In this document: in pieces, positions 1 to 7,880 of the stretch
How positions within the stretch are numbered: position 1 is the first letter of the stretch
Layout: each line of letters opens with the position of its first letter
Source: Candidatus Celaenobacter antarcticus
Lineage (GTDB): Bacteria > Cloacimonadota > Cloacimonadia > JGIOTU-2
Assembly (NCBI GenBank): GCA_030765865.1
Contig: JAVCDK010000017.1
Location: 1 to 38,795, forward strand
Direction of reading: 5' to 3'
Length of the DNA: 38,795 nucleotides
Notes under the pieces: generated by a model
The model's input: the letters and a program-made list of their open reading frames with translations, nothing else
What the model was told of the DNA's origin: nothing
Databases searched by the model: none
Translations under genes and position numbers: made by a program

Positions 1-377
1 GCAAGTGCGCTTCCAAGATTGAAAAGTCCGTCCGAGCTGCCGAATTTATATGGTATCATAGCGCCGGTGAGCACTACAGTCTTATTCTTAATGACTTTAC
101 CGAGCACCTTTGCAGTTGCAACCATCATATCTGTACCGTGCGTTATGACGATTTTGTCTCCATCTGCACTAATGCAGTTTTCTAGAATGATCTTCCTGTC
201 AGCATCATTCATACTCGAGCTGTCTTCCAGCATAAGAGTTCGAATTTTCAGGTCTAATTTGCAGCGCCCGAGTAGGAGCATTTCGTTGATGTGAGAATCC
301 TGGAAAAAGAGTTCTCCAGTAAGTTCGTTATATTCCTTATCAAAAGTGCCACCCGTTACAATGATACGTATTTTCAT
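1..377 (-). CDS. Asparaginase-family protein, 3' end cut by window edge
   Basis: The first 125 residues are visible and the gene runs off the left edge. The family hydrolyses L-asparagine to aspartate and ammonia using two conserved threonines. The first motif appears as VTGGTFDK at residues 7-14 and the second as HGTDMMVATA at about 80-89, followed by the usual VVLTGAMIP strand. The region between the two motifs is shorter than in the typical 330-residue enzyme, which suggests the compact asparaginase-domain form. Start: ATG at 377 preceded by AAGGAAAAT, 12 bp after the ffh stop, so it is the last visible member of the long minus-strand train. Family assignment is firm. Exact substrate (asparagine, glutamine or another amide) is not shown. 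Confidence 0.8.
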   Translation of the reverse strand, partial: MKIRIIVTGGTFDKEYNELTGELFFQDSHINEMLLLGRCKLDLKIRTLMLEDSSSMNDADRKIILENCISADGDKIVITHGTDMMVATAKVLGKVIKNKTVVLTGAMIPYKFGSSDGLFNLGSAL

Positions 378-389
378 ATTTTCCTTATA

Positions 390-1712
390 TTACATTGGGA
401 ACATTTGTTTTCCCATGTCAAAATGTCCTTTATTGAAGCGCTTCATCATTTTCTTCATTTGATCGAATTGCTTGAGAAGCTGGTTCACCCTTTGGAGCGA
501 GGTGCCGCTGCCCCGAGCAATTCTCTGACGCCTGCTCCCGTTTATGATGTCCGGATGCTCGCGTTCTTTTGGTGTCATAGAAAGGATAATTGCTTCGATA
601 TGTTTGATCTCGTGTTCGTCGACCTTGATGTTTTTCATAAGTTTTGAATTACTTCCGGGCAACATTTTTAGTATTTCATCCATAGGACCCATACTTTGCA
701 TTTTTTTGAGCTGATCCAGAAAATCATCGAGAGTGAAGAGGTTTTTCCTAAGCTTTTGCTCCAGTTTCTCAGCTTCTTCTTTCTCGAAGACCGACTCTGC
801 TTTTTCTATAAGTGAGAGCATATCTCCCATGCCGAGAATGCGCGATGCAATTCTGTCTGGATGGAATAGTTCGAGGTCGCTGAGCTTTTCCCCTACGCTC
901 ACGAAACGTATCGGTTTACCTGTGACTGCCCGCACCGAGAGCGCTGCTCCGCCACGCGCATCACCATCGAGTTTTGAGAGGATAATACCGGTGAGATCGA
1001 GCCGCTCGTTAAATTCCTTTGCACTGTTCACAGCATCCTGTCCTGTCATTGCATCAGCCACATAGAGTATTTGATCTGGCTTGATAACCTTTGCAAGATC
1101 CTCGACCTCTGCCATCATTTTTTCGTCCACATGCAGTCTGCCGGCAGTATCAAAGATAACGAGGTTGCGGAATTCCTTCGCGGCATATTTCAAAGCTCCT
1201 TTTGCAATTCTGTTGACCTTTATCGTATCTTCAGTATACACAGGCACATTGATCGATTTACCAAGCGTTTCAAGCTGTTTGATGGCTGCGGGTCTGTACA
1301 CATCAGCAGCAACGAGGAGTGGTTCGTATCCCTTCTTCTTATATAGGAGGGCAAGCTTACCGCAGGCAGTTGTTTTGCCCGAACCCTGCAAACCAACGAT
1401 CAATAATTTTGACGTTCTGTTCTTTGGAAGCGGTTTCTCTTCGAGCTCGGATGTCATCAAATGAACGAGCTCTTCATTTACAATCTTTACTATCTGCTGT
1501 CCGGGGGTGAGTGATTTCTGGACACGATCTCCGAGCGCCTTTTGCTCGACGCTCTTAATAAAATCCTTAACGATCTTATAGTTTACATCTGCTTCCAGAA
1601 GAGCTAAGCGTATTTCTCTTAGTCCGGATTTGATATCTTTTTCCGAGAGTTTTCCCCGGGATTTGAATTTTGAAAGAACAGAATTGAGTTTATCTGTGAG
1701 TGATTCAAACAT
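390..1712 (-). CDS. ffh: Signal recognition particle protein Ffh (SRP54)
   Basis: GTPase that binds signal sequences emerging from the ribosome, together with SRP RNA, and hands them to FtsY at the membrane. At 440 residues it has normal family length. The N domain is residues 1-100. The G domain carries the P-loop GLQGSGKTT at 107-115, DTAGRLHVDEK at 188-198 and SKLDGDARGG at 246-255. The methionine-rich M domain (about 325-440) has the SRP-RNA binding segment ending RRQRIARGSGTS, then a Met-rich tail. Its ATG overlaps the rpe stop by 8 nt (ATGTTTGA), implying translational coupling. The SRP RNA gene itself was not found in the window. Confidence 0.97.
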   Translation of the reverse strand: MFESLTDKLNSVLSKFKSRGKLSEKDIKSGLREIRLALLEADVNYKIVKDFIKSVEQKALGDRVQKSLTPGQQIVKIVNEELVHLMTSELEEKPLPKNRTSKLLIVGLQGSGKTTACGKLALLYKKKGYEPLLVAADVYRPAAIKQLETLGKSINVPVYTEDTIKVNRIAKGALKYAAKEFRNLVIFDTAGRLHVDEKMMAEVEDLAKVIKPDQILYVADAMTGQDAVNSAKEFNERLDLTGIILSKLDGDARGGAALSVRAVTGKPIRFVSVGEKLSDLELFHPDRIASRILGMGDMLSLIEKAESVFEKEEAEKLEQKLRKNLFTLDDFLDQLKKMQSMGPMDEILKMLPGSNSKLMKNIKVDEHEIKHIEAIILSMTPKEREHPDIINGSRRQRIARGSGTSLQRVNQLLKQFDQMKKMMKRFNKGHFDMGKQMFPM

Positions 1713-2349
1713 TACGAAGTTCCGCTATTGGTTTTGTATAATCATGGCTATTAAAAATGAAACTCCCTGCCACAAGAATGTTTACACCAGCTTCTTTCAC
1801 AAGCTTTGCTGTTTCAAAATTTATTCCGCCGTCAATCTCGATCTCGACAGTTCGCGATCCGATGATCTCTTTTGCTTTTCTGATCTTTTCGACAGATTCT
1901 TCAATAAATGCCTGTCCTCCAAAACCTGGATGGACAGACATAATAAGCACGTAGTCAACTTCATCTATCACACCGGGAAGTGCATCGAGTGAGGTTTCGG
2001 GATTGATTGCAATGCCTGCCTTCACACCGCGTTTTCTGATCTTGCGGAACAAGCTCACATAATTTGCATCGGTTTCAATATGGAAGGACAGATAATTGAC
2101 ACCAGCATTGATGAATTTATCTGCAAAATCTGCCGGATTTGTGATCATGAGATGTGCATCGAGAGGAAGTTTGGTGACGGAACGAACCTGTTTAACGATA
2201 CTTGGACCAAATGTGAGATTTGGCACAAAATGTCCATCCATAATATCGAGATGAAGCATGTCTGCACCCGCCTTCTCAACTGCCCTGATCTCCTTTTCAA
2301 GATGAAGGAAATCCGAAGAAAGTATTGAAGGCGCAATCTTAAGTATCAT
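1705..2349 (-). CDS. rpe: Ribulose-phosphate 3-epimerase
   Basis: Interconverts ribulose-5-phosphate and xylulose-5-phosphate in the pentose phosphate pathway; cytosolic TIM barrel. The 214-residue product has IAPSILSSDF at 5-14, LHLDIMDGHFVPN at 32-44 (metal-binding His and Asp), a further His at 66, MSVHPGFGGQ at 137-146 and the phosphate-binding DGGIN at 173-177. The frame is open 26 codons further upstream, but that stretch overlaps the DUF721 gene and is unlike the family. The ATG at 2349 gives the canonical N-terminus MILKIAPSIL and is preferred. It starts 13 bp after the upstream gene and overlaps ffh by 8 nt. It may feed ribose-5-phosphate to Prs, encoded in the same train. Confidence 0.95.
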   Translation of the reverse strand: MILKIAPSILSSDFLHLEKEIRAVEKAGADMLHLDIMDGHFVPNLTFGPSIVKQVRSVTKLPLDAHLMITNPADFADKFINAGVNYLSFHIETDANYVSLFRKIRKRGVKAGIAINPETSLDALPGVIDEVDYVLIMSVHPGFGGQAFIEESVEKIRKAKEIIGSRTVEIEIDGGINFETAKLVKEAGVNILVAGSFIFNSHDYTKPIAELRNV

Positions 2350-2362
2350 AATATTGGGAAGT

Positions 2363-2674
2363 TTATGCGGATATTTTTTTGCTTGAAAGAGAAAAAATAA
2401 TATTCTTGATTTGATAGGGTGGATCAAGCTGGGAGTTGAGCTGATCCAGGATTTCGGTCTTCTTCAGCACAAGCTCCTGAAGCCAGATATTATTGTCGAC
2501 CAGTATATAGAGAACATTATTAACAAGTTTGAGGATTCGGGTTTTATTGTCGAGAATATCTCCGACGATCCTTCTCCAGAGAAATGCGGTTTTTATTTCG
2601 CGAGAAAATCCCTTATCAGATAAGTTCTGAATGAGATTTTCTATTATCGAGCTAATTTTTACAAAAGATGACAT
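2363..2674 (-). CDS. DUF721/DciA-family protein
   Basis: A 103-residue protein with the DUF721 pattern: an N-terminal helical segment (SSIIENLIQNLSDKG, then FLWRRIVGDILDNKTRI), and then the diagnostic strand-helix VLYILVDNNIWLQELVLKK at about 49-67. In other bacteria DciA is the ancestral helper or loader of the replicative helicase DnaB. This copy has only the core domain. It abuts the upstream membrane-protein gene exactly (ATG immediately after the TAA) and lies two genes from rplI, in a cluster that also contains ssb, which suits a replication role. Family call from motif recognition; function inferred. Confidence 0.72.
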   Translation of the reverse strand: MSSFVKISSIIENLIQNLSDKGFSREIKTAFLWRRIVGDILDNKTRILKLVNNVLYILVDNNIWLQELVLKKTEILDQLNSQLDPPYQIKNIIFSLSSKKISA

Positions 2675-3226
2675 TTACTCGATTTTCTTGGTAAAGACCA
2701 TGGAAAGCCCTACCCAGGAGAAAATCGCGAGCAGCAGAACCAGATAATAGACGGTACTTAGTGCGCCGTAGCTCAAATCATAACTGGACATTGCAATTGC
2801 TGGAAGAAATGCAGCGATGAGTAGCAGAAGATATCCAAGAACGGAAAAGAAGCCGCCGTATTTATTGATGATAAGAACTGCAAAGGCACCGATTGCAACT
2901 AATATAGCTGCAAAAACGAAAATAATAAGCAGTGTTATGAAAGGGAATCCAAAATTGCTAAAGACCTGAGCCGGCAATAAGCAGCCGATTGGCACTAAAA
3001 GAGCGCCGATAATTTTCTTTGCTATGAGATAAGCTTTTGTGGTAACCGTTCTGCGCTTTGAATGCTTTTTAATAAAGAAACCGATGCCAAAGATCACGAT
3101 CGCAATGATTATCCAAATAATACTCGTGCGATAAGGATCATCGTTGGCAAACCCGATAGCACCAAAGGCACACAGAATAGCAATCCACATGATTGCTTCT
3201 TTGATAATGCTGATAACTTTTCGCAT
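2675..3226 (-). CDS. Small integral membrane protein of unknown function
   Basis: The 183-residue product is strongly hydrophobic, with about six predicted membrane segments: roughly residues 9-27, 36-52, 70-90, 92-118, 124-145 and 155-176. A basic loop (KKHSKRRT) follows the second segment, which suggests that loop is cytoplasmic. No catalytic motif or recognisable domain is visible. The gene sits 3 bp downstream of rplI and abuts the DUF721 gene, so it is clearly transcribed with housekeeping genes. I do not recognise a family and assign no function. Confidence 0.75.
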   Translation of the reverse strand: MRKVISIIKEAIMWIAILCAFGAIGFANDDPYRTSIIWIIIAIVIFGIGFFIKKHSKRRTVTTKAYLIAKKIIGALLVPIGCLLPAQVFSNFGFPFITLLIIFVFAAILVAIGAFAVLIINKYGGFFSVLGYLLLLIAAFLPAIAMSSYDLSYGALSTVYYLVLLLAIFSWVGLSMVFTKKIE

Positions 3227-3229
3227 ATT

Positions 3230-3682
3230 TTACTCTTTCTCTTCTTTTTCAACCTTGATTTTCAAGGTTCCTTTTAAATCATCTCTGAGCTCGATGATCA
3301 CTTCATGGTCACCAAGCTCTTTAATATGTTGTTCCATTTTCACGTTGTGCTTGTCAATAATTAATTCTTTTTCCTTGAGTTTATCCACAATATCATGCTC
3401 ATTTACAGAGCCATAAAGGTGTCCAGTTTCGTCTGCAAGGCGGGTGAAAAGTATTGATGTTTTTTCAATCTGTTTGATGATCATCTCAGCCAGTTTTAGT
3501 TCTTCAGCGAGGCGCTTTTCTTCTTCATCTTTAAATTTTTCGATGAATTTTTTATTTTTATCTGTTGCCTGTATCGCAAAACCTTTTGGGAAAAGGAAAT
3601 TTCGCGCATAGCCGTCAGCAACTTTCACGATATCGCCGACAGCGCCAAGACTCTCAACATTTTTCTTTAAAATAATTTTCAT
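3230..3682 (-). CDS. rplI: Ribosomal protein bL9
   Basis: Large-subunit protein that binds 23S rRNA domain V through its N-domain and projects a long helix from the ribosome. At 150 residues it has family length. The signature runs from the N-terminus as IILKKNVESLGAVGDIVKV and then GYARNFLFPKG (residues 24-34). A charged connecting helix (about 40-75) leads to the C-domain containing GHLYGSVNEHDI. The ATG shares one base with the stop codon of the upstream membrane-protein gene (TAATG), indicating coupled translation. Part of the classic rpsF-ssb-rpsR-rplI cluster. Confidence 0.97.
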   Translation of the reverse strand: MKIILKKNVESLGAVGDIVKVADGYARNFLFPKGFAIQATDKNKKFIEKFKDEEEKRLAEELKLAEMIIKQIEKTSILFTRLADETGHLYGSVNEHDIVDKLKEKELIIDKHNVKMEQHIKELGDHEVIIELRDDLKGTLKIKVEKEEKE

Positions 3683-4569
3683 TATTTATCTCCTCTATGA
3701 TATGCAAATTTTCGTAATGGTAACCAGTTGTCAAGAAGTCCTGCAACTGTAATAACAAGTAACAATATATAGCTGAATAGTGGAATTATCAGCATGACAA
3801 TTCCCAGGAATTTACTCCGCTTCATCATTGATTCTACGTAACAATATAGAACTGAATAACCCTGAATAAGAAACAGAAGCCCCACAATAAATAATACATT
3901 ATAGCTGATAAATCTAAATTTGATTATGAACAAGATCAAACCAAGAGCGACCCCCGATTGAATATAATAGGGGAATTTTATCTTGTTGAAATGCCATTTG
4001 AAAGAGCTTCGTTTTGAAAAAATAAGTGCGCCAACGAAGATACCGAACACTATGCTGATCATCCATAATGATGCGTTGCCGTAGATCATAATATTCTTCA
4101 TTGATTCAAGGGTGGGGTACATTGATTCCATCATTTCTGGTGAAAAAACACTCTCAATACTGCTCATAAATAGCTGATTGCTTTCCTCAGCCATCAGTTT
4201 TATATAAGGAAAGAAAAGGAGGTTCTTTAAGCCAATGAAGAGCAATCCGGGAACGAGTGCAATAAGAAAAGCAGTTTCATACTTTTTGTAGCGCTGAAGT
4301 GCGGAAGCAAAGACCAAAGGGCATGCACCAACGCTTATCCAGATCTCCAGAGCCTGGAATAAGGGAAGCAGCTTTACAATAACGAGCAGGGCACAGATCG
4401 CTGTAAAGATTCCCAGGTATTGGAGAAGAGCAGGAGATTTCGACGTACTCAGAACCTCCTGCCCATCTTCTTTAAAAATCAATTTTGTAACAAAAGGGAT
4501 GGCAATAAGGAGTGCAAAGAACCTGGAAAAGAGCGCAACAACCGCTATAAGAACGCAGTAGAGGATCAT
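3682..4569 (-). CDS. DUF2232-type (YybS-like) multi-pass membrane protein
   Basis: A 295-residue polytopic protein with seven or eight hydrophobic segments and a short charged tail ending in RKFAYHRGDK. The penultimate segment is followed by GLLDNWLPLRK, which resembles the end of the DUF2232/YybS family, and YybS-like genes often lie next to rplI in other bacteria. Position between rpsR and rplI therefore supports the call. Molecular function of that family is unknown. It begins 15 bp after rpsR and shares one base with the rplI start. It could instead be an unrelated membrane protein that took this slot. Confidence 0.6.
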   Translation of the reverse strand: MILYCVLIAVVALFSRFFALLIAIPFVTKLIFKEDGQEVLSTSKSPALLQYLGIFTAICALLVIVKLLPLFQALEIWISVGACPLVFASALQRYKKYETAFLIALVPGLLFIGLKNLLFFPYIKLMAEESNQLFMSSIESVFSPEMMESMYPTLESMKNIMIYGNASLWMISIVFGIFVGALIFSKRSSFKWHFNKIKFPYYIQSGVALGLILFIIKFRFISYNVLFIVGLLFLIQGYSVLYCYVESMMKRSKFLGIVMLIIPLFSYILLLVITVAGLLDNWLPLRKFAYHRGDK

Positions 4570-4584
4570 CAGTATCAGATATTC

Positions 4585-4809
4585 TTAGCCGACATAGGGA
4601 AGAAGAGCCATTTGACGAGCTTTCTTGATTTCACGAGCAAGTTTTCTCTGGTGTTTACTGCAGGCACCTGTGATTTTTCTTGGTATGATTTTTCCTGACT
4701 CAATGATGTATTTACGTAAGACATCTGTGTTTTTATAATCGATTTCAGTGTCGGGATATTTGCAGAATTTGCAATATCTTTTTCGCATGTTTTTTTTCTG
4801 GTATCTCAT
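4585..4809 (-). CDS. rpsR: Ribosomal protein bS18, zinc-binding form
   Basis: Small-subunit platform protein that pairs with bS6. The 74-residue sequence contains the C+ signature: CKFC near the N-terminus with later Cys and His in [10 protein letters not shown], consistent with a zinc-ribbon bS18. The core [25 protein letters not shown] is diagnostic. Two starts are possible. ATG at 4809 has an upstream GGAG, about 12 nt away. ATG at 4788 would give MRKRYCKF, closer to the usual N-terminus but without a visible ribosome-binding site. I keep 4809. Located between ssb and the DUF2232 gene. Confidence 0.95.
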   Translation of the reverse strand: MRYQKKNMRKRYCKFCKYPDTEIDYKNTDVLRKYIIESGKIIPRKITGACSKHQRKLAREIKKARQMALLPYVG

Positions 4810-4833
4810 GTTCTGTTAGATCTCCAATCTTGT

Positions 4834-5253
4834 TTAGAAGGGTATGTCGTCATCGGATTCCTTGTCTTCCGTAGGGGGCTTTTGTTCTTTGCCACCTTCC
4901 TGAACTTCTCTTTCGAGGTTCTGGATCCTATTCGCAACTATCTCTACGGTAGTGCGGGTATTTTCCTCTTTATCCTGCCACGTTCGTGATTGAAGGGTTC
5001 CTTCAATAATGACAGGAGAGCCCTTTGAGAGCATCTCGGAAGAGCGTTCTGCGAGACGAGCCCAGGCAACAATACGAAAGAAGCTCGTTTCAGTTTGCCA
5101 GTTATTGTCGGAATCACGGTAGACCCTGTCAACCGCGACGCTCATTGAGGCAACGGGTGTTCCAGAACCGGTATAACGAAGTTCGACATCCCGTGTTAAT
5201 CGTCCAGATACGATAACATTGTTAATTCTCGGCAGATTAAGTTTTTTTGCCAT
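4834..5253 (-). CDS. ssb: Single-stranded DNA-binding protein
   Basis: Binds and protects single-stranded DNA in replication, recombination and repair. The 139-residue product has the OB-fold (INNVIVSGRLTRDVELRYT, then SFFRIVAWARLAER and GSPVIIEGTLQSRTWQD). An acidic linker ends in DDDIPF, the conserved partner-binding tip. The open frame extends 10 codons further to 5283, but those codons (reading FGGGRRPK) are a translation of the purine-rich Shine-Dalgarno region. The start at 5253 has GGAGGGAGGAG 7 nt upstream and is preferred. Lies between rpsF and rpsR, the classical arrangement. Confidence 0.96.
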   Translation of the reverse strand: MAKKLNLPRINNVIVSGRLTRDVELRYTGSGTPVASMSVAVDRVYRDSDNNWQTETSFFRIVAWARLAERSSEMLSKGSPVIIEGTLQSRTWQDKEENTRTTVEIVANRIQNLEREVQEGGKEQKPPTEDKESDDDIPF

Positions 5254-5260
5254 TTTTGGT

Positions 5261-5271
5261 CTCCTCCCTCC
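5261..5271 (-). promoter_or_regulatory. Strong Shine-Dalgarno deciding the ssb start
   Basis: On the minus strand the sequence GGAGGGAGGAG lies 7 nt before the ATG at 5253. It is one of the strongest ribosome-binding sites in the window and shows that the longer open frame beginning at 5283 is not the gene start. Confidence 0.85.
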
Positions 5272-5313
5272 GCCAAATTGCATTTGATAGCAATTTAGAA
5301 AGCAAAGGGCTTT

Positions 5314-5604
5314 TTAATCTTTTTCTTTTTTAATGACGTTAAATCTTATGATATTTTCGTTCAGACGATAGAAATTTTCAAGAGCAGGTATGTTATTTGG
5401 TTCGAGAGAGAAATACAGAATTACATAGTAACCTTCGGATTGTTTTGCAATCTCATATGCAAGTCTGCGCAATCCCCAAATGTTCACATTATCAATTTCA
5501 GCTTCACGTTCTGTAAGAAAATTTTTAACTGTTTCGATTGTCTGATTTGTTTCTTCTTCAGAAAGAGGTTTGATGACGATCATCGATTCGTAGAATTTTT
5601 TCAT
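5314..5604 (-). CDS. rpsF: Ribosomal protein bS6
   Basis: Binds 16S rRNA of the central domain with bS18. The 96-residue product begins MKKFYESMIVIKPLSEEE, and contains NIWGLRRLAYEIAKQSEGYYV, matching the family's 'WG.R.LAY.I.K...G.Y' core. The open frame extends to 5655 but runs through the upstream spacer; ATG at 5604 is preceded by AAAGGAATGCT, a good ribosome-binding site, and yields the expected N-terminus. First gene of the rpsF-ssb-rpsR-rplI cluster, 47 bp after pth. A hairpin lies in that 47-bp leader (5627-5641). Confidence 0.96.
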   Translation of the reverse strand: MKKFYESMIVIKPLSEEETNQTIETVKNFLTEREAEIDNVNIWGLRRLAYEIAKQSEGYYVILYFSLEPNNIPALENFYRLNENIIRFNVIKKEKD

Positions 5605-5626
5605 AGCATTCCTTTCGGTTTTTATT

Positions 5627-5641
5627 TTCCGCTGAGCGGAA
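5627..5641 (-). promoter_or_regulatory. Hairpin in the rpsF leader
   Basis: A perfect 6-bp stem with a 3-nt loop (TTCCGC-TCA-GCGGAA read on the minus strand) sits in the pth-rpsF spacer, 22 nt before the bS6 start. An ACCGAAAGGA stretch follows it. In many bacteria the S6:S18 complex represses rpsF through a CCG-containing structured leader. This could be a short form of that, but the match is not strong enough to call the motif. Confidence 0.4.
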
Positions 5642-5651
5642 GAGCAATCCG

Positions 5652-6239
5652 TCATTCCACGGATAAGGAACAGAGTCTGCTAAATGCAGCGCTCATTTTT
5701 TCATAATTTTGATATATAAAATATGATGTCAATTCCACTGCTGTAGGAATGATCTCCTGAACGCGTTTATTTTCTTCTTCCAGAAAATTCATAAGCACGA
5801 ATTCTTCCAGGGGCATTGTAAGCTCGGAAGCTGATTCATGAATTTCGGGGAGAATTCCAACACGCATTCTAGGAAAATTTTCAGATTCCAATAACTCGAT
5901 CACGGATTTCAACCCATTATGTCCGGCATCCGAACCCCTGCGGCGGATCCTGATCTTTCCCAGCGGAATATGCACATCATCTAATATTATTAAAAGATCA
6001 CTTTTTTTTATATCGAACTCTTTCATGACAGATGATACTGCCTGTCCGGAAAGATTCATATAGGTGAGAGCTTTAAGAAAAAGCCACTCATCTTTTCGGG
6101 CGAGAAGATACTTCTTGAACTTCTTAAATGGAGGAACCTTTAATTTTCTACAAACGGCATCAAGTATCATAAATCCGATATTATGCCGCGTGGATTCATA
6201 TTCAGGTCCCGGATTTCCAAGCCCGACAATTAATTTCAC
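5652..6239 (-). CDS. pth: Peptidyl-tRNA hydrolase
   Basis: Releases peptides from prematurely dropped peptidyl-tRNA, recycling tRNA. The 195-residue product has IVGLGNPGPEYESTRHNIGF (residues 4-22) with catalytic His19, YMNLSG with Asn62, LIILDDVHIPLG with the Asp pair at 87-88, and AGHNGLKS with Asn108. Start is a GTG codon at 6239, which gives the canonical MKLIVGLGNPG. It lies 15 bp after rplY, the familiar prs-rplY-pth order. The C-terminal tail ending CSLSVE is not conserved in the family as I know it. Confidence 0.96.
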   Translation of the reverse strand: MKLIVGLGNPGPEYESTRHNIGFMILDAVCRKLKVPPFKKFKKYLLARKDEWLFLKALTYMNLSGQAVSSVMKEFDIKKSDLLIILDDVHIPLGKIRIRRRGSDAGHNGLKSVIELLESENFPRMRVGILPEIHESASELTMPLEEFVLMNFLEEENKRVQEIIPTAVELTSYFIYQNYEKMSAAFSRLCSLSVE

Positions 6240-6254
6240 GTATATTATTCTTGT

Positions 6255-6902
6255 TTATTCTGCCGATTCTTTCTCAGCACCTTCTGCACCTGTTTCTTCA
6301 GCACCTTCAGCAGCTTCTTCGCCCTCAAGCTCTTCTTCTTCCACTTCTTCAACTTCCATCTTAGGAGCCAATATCGAAACCAGCGTTGTATTTGACGGCT
6401 GTAGGAATTCTATGTCAGGATATTTTTCCAGAATGTCTTCAATATGAATCGAATCACCAATTTGAAGTTCGGATACATCGATCTCAATAACGTCTGGAAG
6501 GTCTTTTGGCATACAGCGGATTTGAAGATCACGAATTCCAGCATCAAGCATGCCGCCCTCTTTGATTCCAGGAGCATCCCCAATGGTTATAACCGGAATT
6601 TCGACATCCATGCTTTGCCCCGCAGTAATTTCATGAAAATCGAGATGAACAATTTCTCTTGTGACAGGATCGATCTGCATATCTCGCACGAGGCATCTGT
6701 GTTCTTTCTTTCCTATTTGAAGGAAAATAAAGCTTTGATGACCGAGACTTTCTTTATAATAATGATAGAAATCCGCATAGTCAATTTCAAGGGGTACGGA
6801 TTCCATACCACTTCCATACAAAATTGATGGAATTTTATTTTCGCTGCGCACCATTTTGGCAGCTTTTTTTCCAGTTTCTCTTATTACAGCTTTAATTTTC
6901 AT
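6255..6902 (-). CDS. rplY: Ribosomal protein bL25, Ctc-type with C-terminal domain
   Basis: Binds 5S rRNA. The 215-residue length shows the long Ctc form: an N-terminal L25 domain (residues 1-90, with IPSILYGSGMESVPLEI and the DPVTREIVHLDFHEI end) followed by the TL5-type C-terminal beta domain (about 95-180). A low-complexity acidic tail rich in Glu, Ala and Gly follows (about 183-215). ATG at 6902 lies 3 bp after the prs stop and its GAGGT ribosome-binding site is inside the prs C-terminus. The order prs-rplY-pth supports the identity. Confidence 0.95.
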   Translation of the reverse strand: MKIKAVIRETGKKAAKMVRSENKIPSILYGSGMESVPLEIDYADFYHYYKESLGHQSFIFLQIGKKEHRCLVRDMQIDPVTREIVHLDFHEITAGQSMDVEIPVITIGDAPGIKEGGMLDAGIRDLQIRCMPKDLPDVIEIDVSELQIGDSIHIEDILEKYPDIEFLQPSNTTLVSILAPKMEVEEVEEEELEGEEAAEGAEETGAEGAEKESAE

Positions 6903-6905
6903 ATT

Positions 6906-7868
6906 TTATATAACCTCATCTTCTATTTTGAATAAGACGCTGACCGATTCCTCGTTATGGATTCTCATAATCGCCTGAGAGAGAAGAGATGCAATAGAAA
7001 GCTGCTTTATCTTTGAGCTTTTATTTTTCTTTTCACCTAGAGGAATAGAATCAGTAACAACTAATTCATATATATTGGATTTATCAATTCTTTCCACTGC
7101 ATTGCCGCTCAAAACTGCGTGGGTGCAGGCACAATATACCTTTTTCGCGCCCTCATTTTTAAGCGCGTCAGCCATTTTGATGACAGAATTTCCGGAATCG
7201 ATAATATCGTCAATGATTATGGTGTTTTTATTTTTCACTTCGCCGACCACGTTCAGAAGCTCCAGCTTACCCTTATTTCCCAAGCGGCGTTTATCACCAA
7301 TAGCAATAGTCGCATTGAGCCCCTTCCCAAGCATGCGCGCTCTCTGCGTACCGCCCGTATCTGGAGCAACCACCACACAATCTTTAAGATTAAGAGGTTG
7401 AAAATAACTTAGAAATATCGGCAGCATAGAAAGGTGGTCCACAGGAATATCAAAGAATCCCTGAATTTGCTCTGCATGGAGATCGAAAGTAACCACTCGG
7501 TTCGCACCGGCAACAGAAAGAAGATTTGCTACAAGTTTTGCTGTTATTGGCACGCGGGGTTGATCTTTCTTATCAGAACGGGCATATCCGTAATAAGGTA
7601 TGACAGCAGTGATCCTCCCCGCAGAAGCTCTGTGTAGAGCATCGATCATGATAAGGAGTTCCATAAGATTATCATTGACCGGCATACAGGTGGGCTGAAC
7701 GATAAAAACATCCGTGCCCCTGACATTATCCAAAATCTTAACAAAAGTATTATCATTTGAGAATTTGAAAACCTCGGCGCGGCTGAGGGGTAATCCTGCA
7801 TGTTCAGCGACTTTTTGAGCCAATTCCGGATTAGAATTTCCTGTAAAAATATGAATTTCTGATTTCAT
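6906..7868 (-). CDS. prs: Ribose-phosphate pyrophosphokinase (PRPP synthetase)
   Basis: Makes PRPP from ribose-5-phosphate and ATP for nucleotide, histidine and tryptophan synthesis. At 320 residues it has class I length. Visible motifs are the flexible-loop region PYYGYARSDKKDQPRVPI, DLHAEQIQGFFDIPVDHL, the metal/ATP site PDTGGTQRARMLG, the catalytic-loop IGDKRR and the PRPP-binding loop IIIDDIIDSGNS. The loop departs slightly from the usual VDDxxDTGGT. Start ATG 7868, 12 bp after ispE. Rpe in the same gene train supplies pentose phosphate interconversion. Confidence 0.96.
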   Translation of the reverse strand: MKSEIHIFTGNSNPELAQKVAEHAGLPLSRAEVFKFSNDNTFVKILDNVRGTDVFIVQPTCMPVNDNLMELLIMIDALHRASAGRITAVIPYYGYARSDKKDQPRVPITAKLVANLLSVAGANRVVTFDLHAEQIQGFFDIPVDHLSMLPIFLSYFQPLNLKDCVVVAPDTGGTQRARMLGKGLNATIAIGDKRRLGNKGKLELLNVVGEVKNKNTIIIDDIIDSGNSVIKMADALKNEGAKKVYCACTHAVLSGNAVERIDKSNIYELVVTDSIPLGEKKNKSSKIKQLSIASLLSQAIMRIHNEESVSVLFKIEDEVI

Positions 7869-7880
7869 AATTTAATTCAC

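Noticed and set aside
291-647. Plus-strand open frame of 118 codons opposite ffh and the asparaginase gene.
   Set aside because: It is antisense to conserved genes, its translation is unlike any family and it has no supporting start signal.
2350-2427. N-terminal extension of rpe to 2427.
   Set aside because: It overlaps the DUF721 gene and adds hydrophobic residues not found in the family; ATG at 2349 gives the canonical start.
5254-5283. Longer ssb start at 5283.
   Set aside because: The extra codons are the Shine-Dalgarno region itself, and the ATG at 5253 gives the conserved N-terminus.
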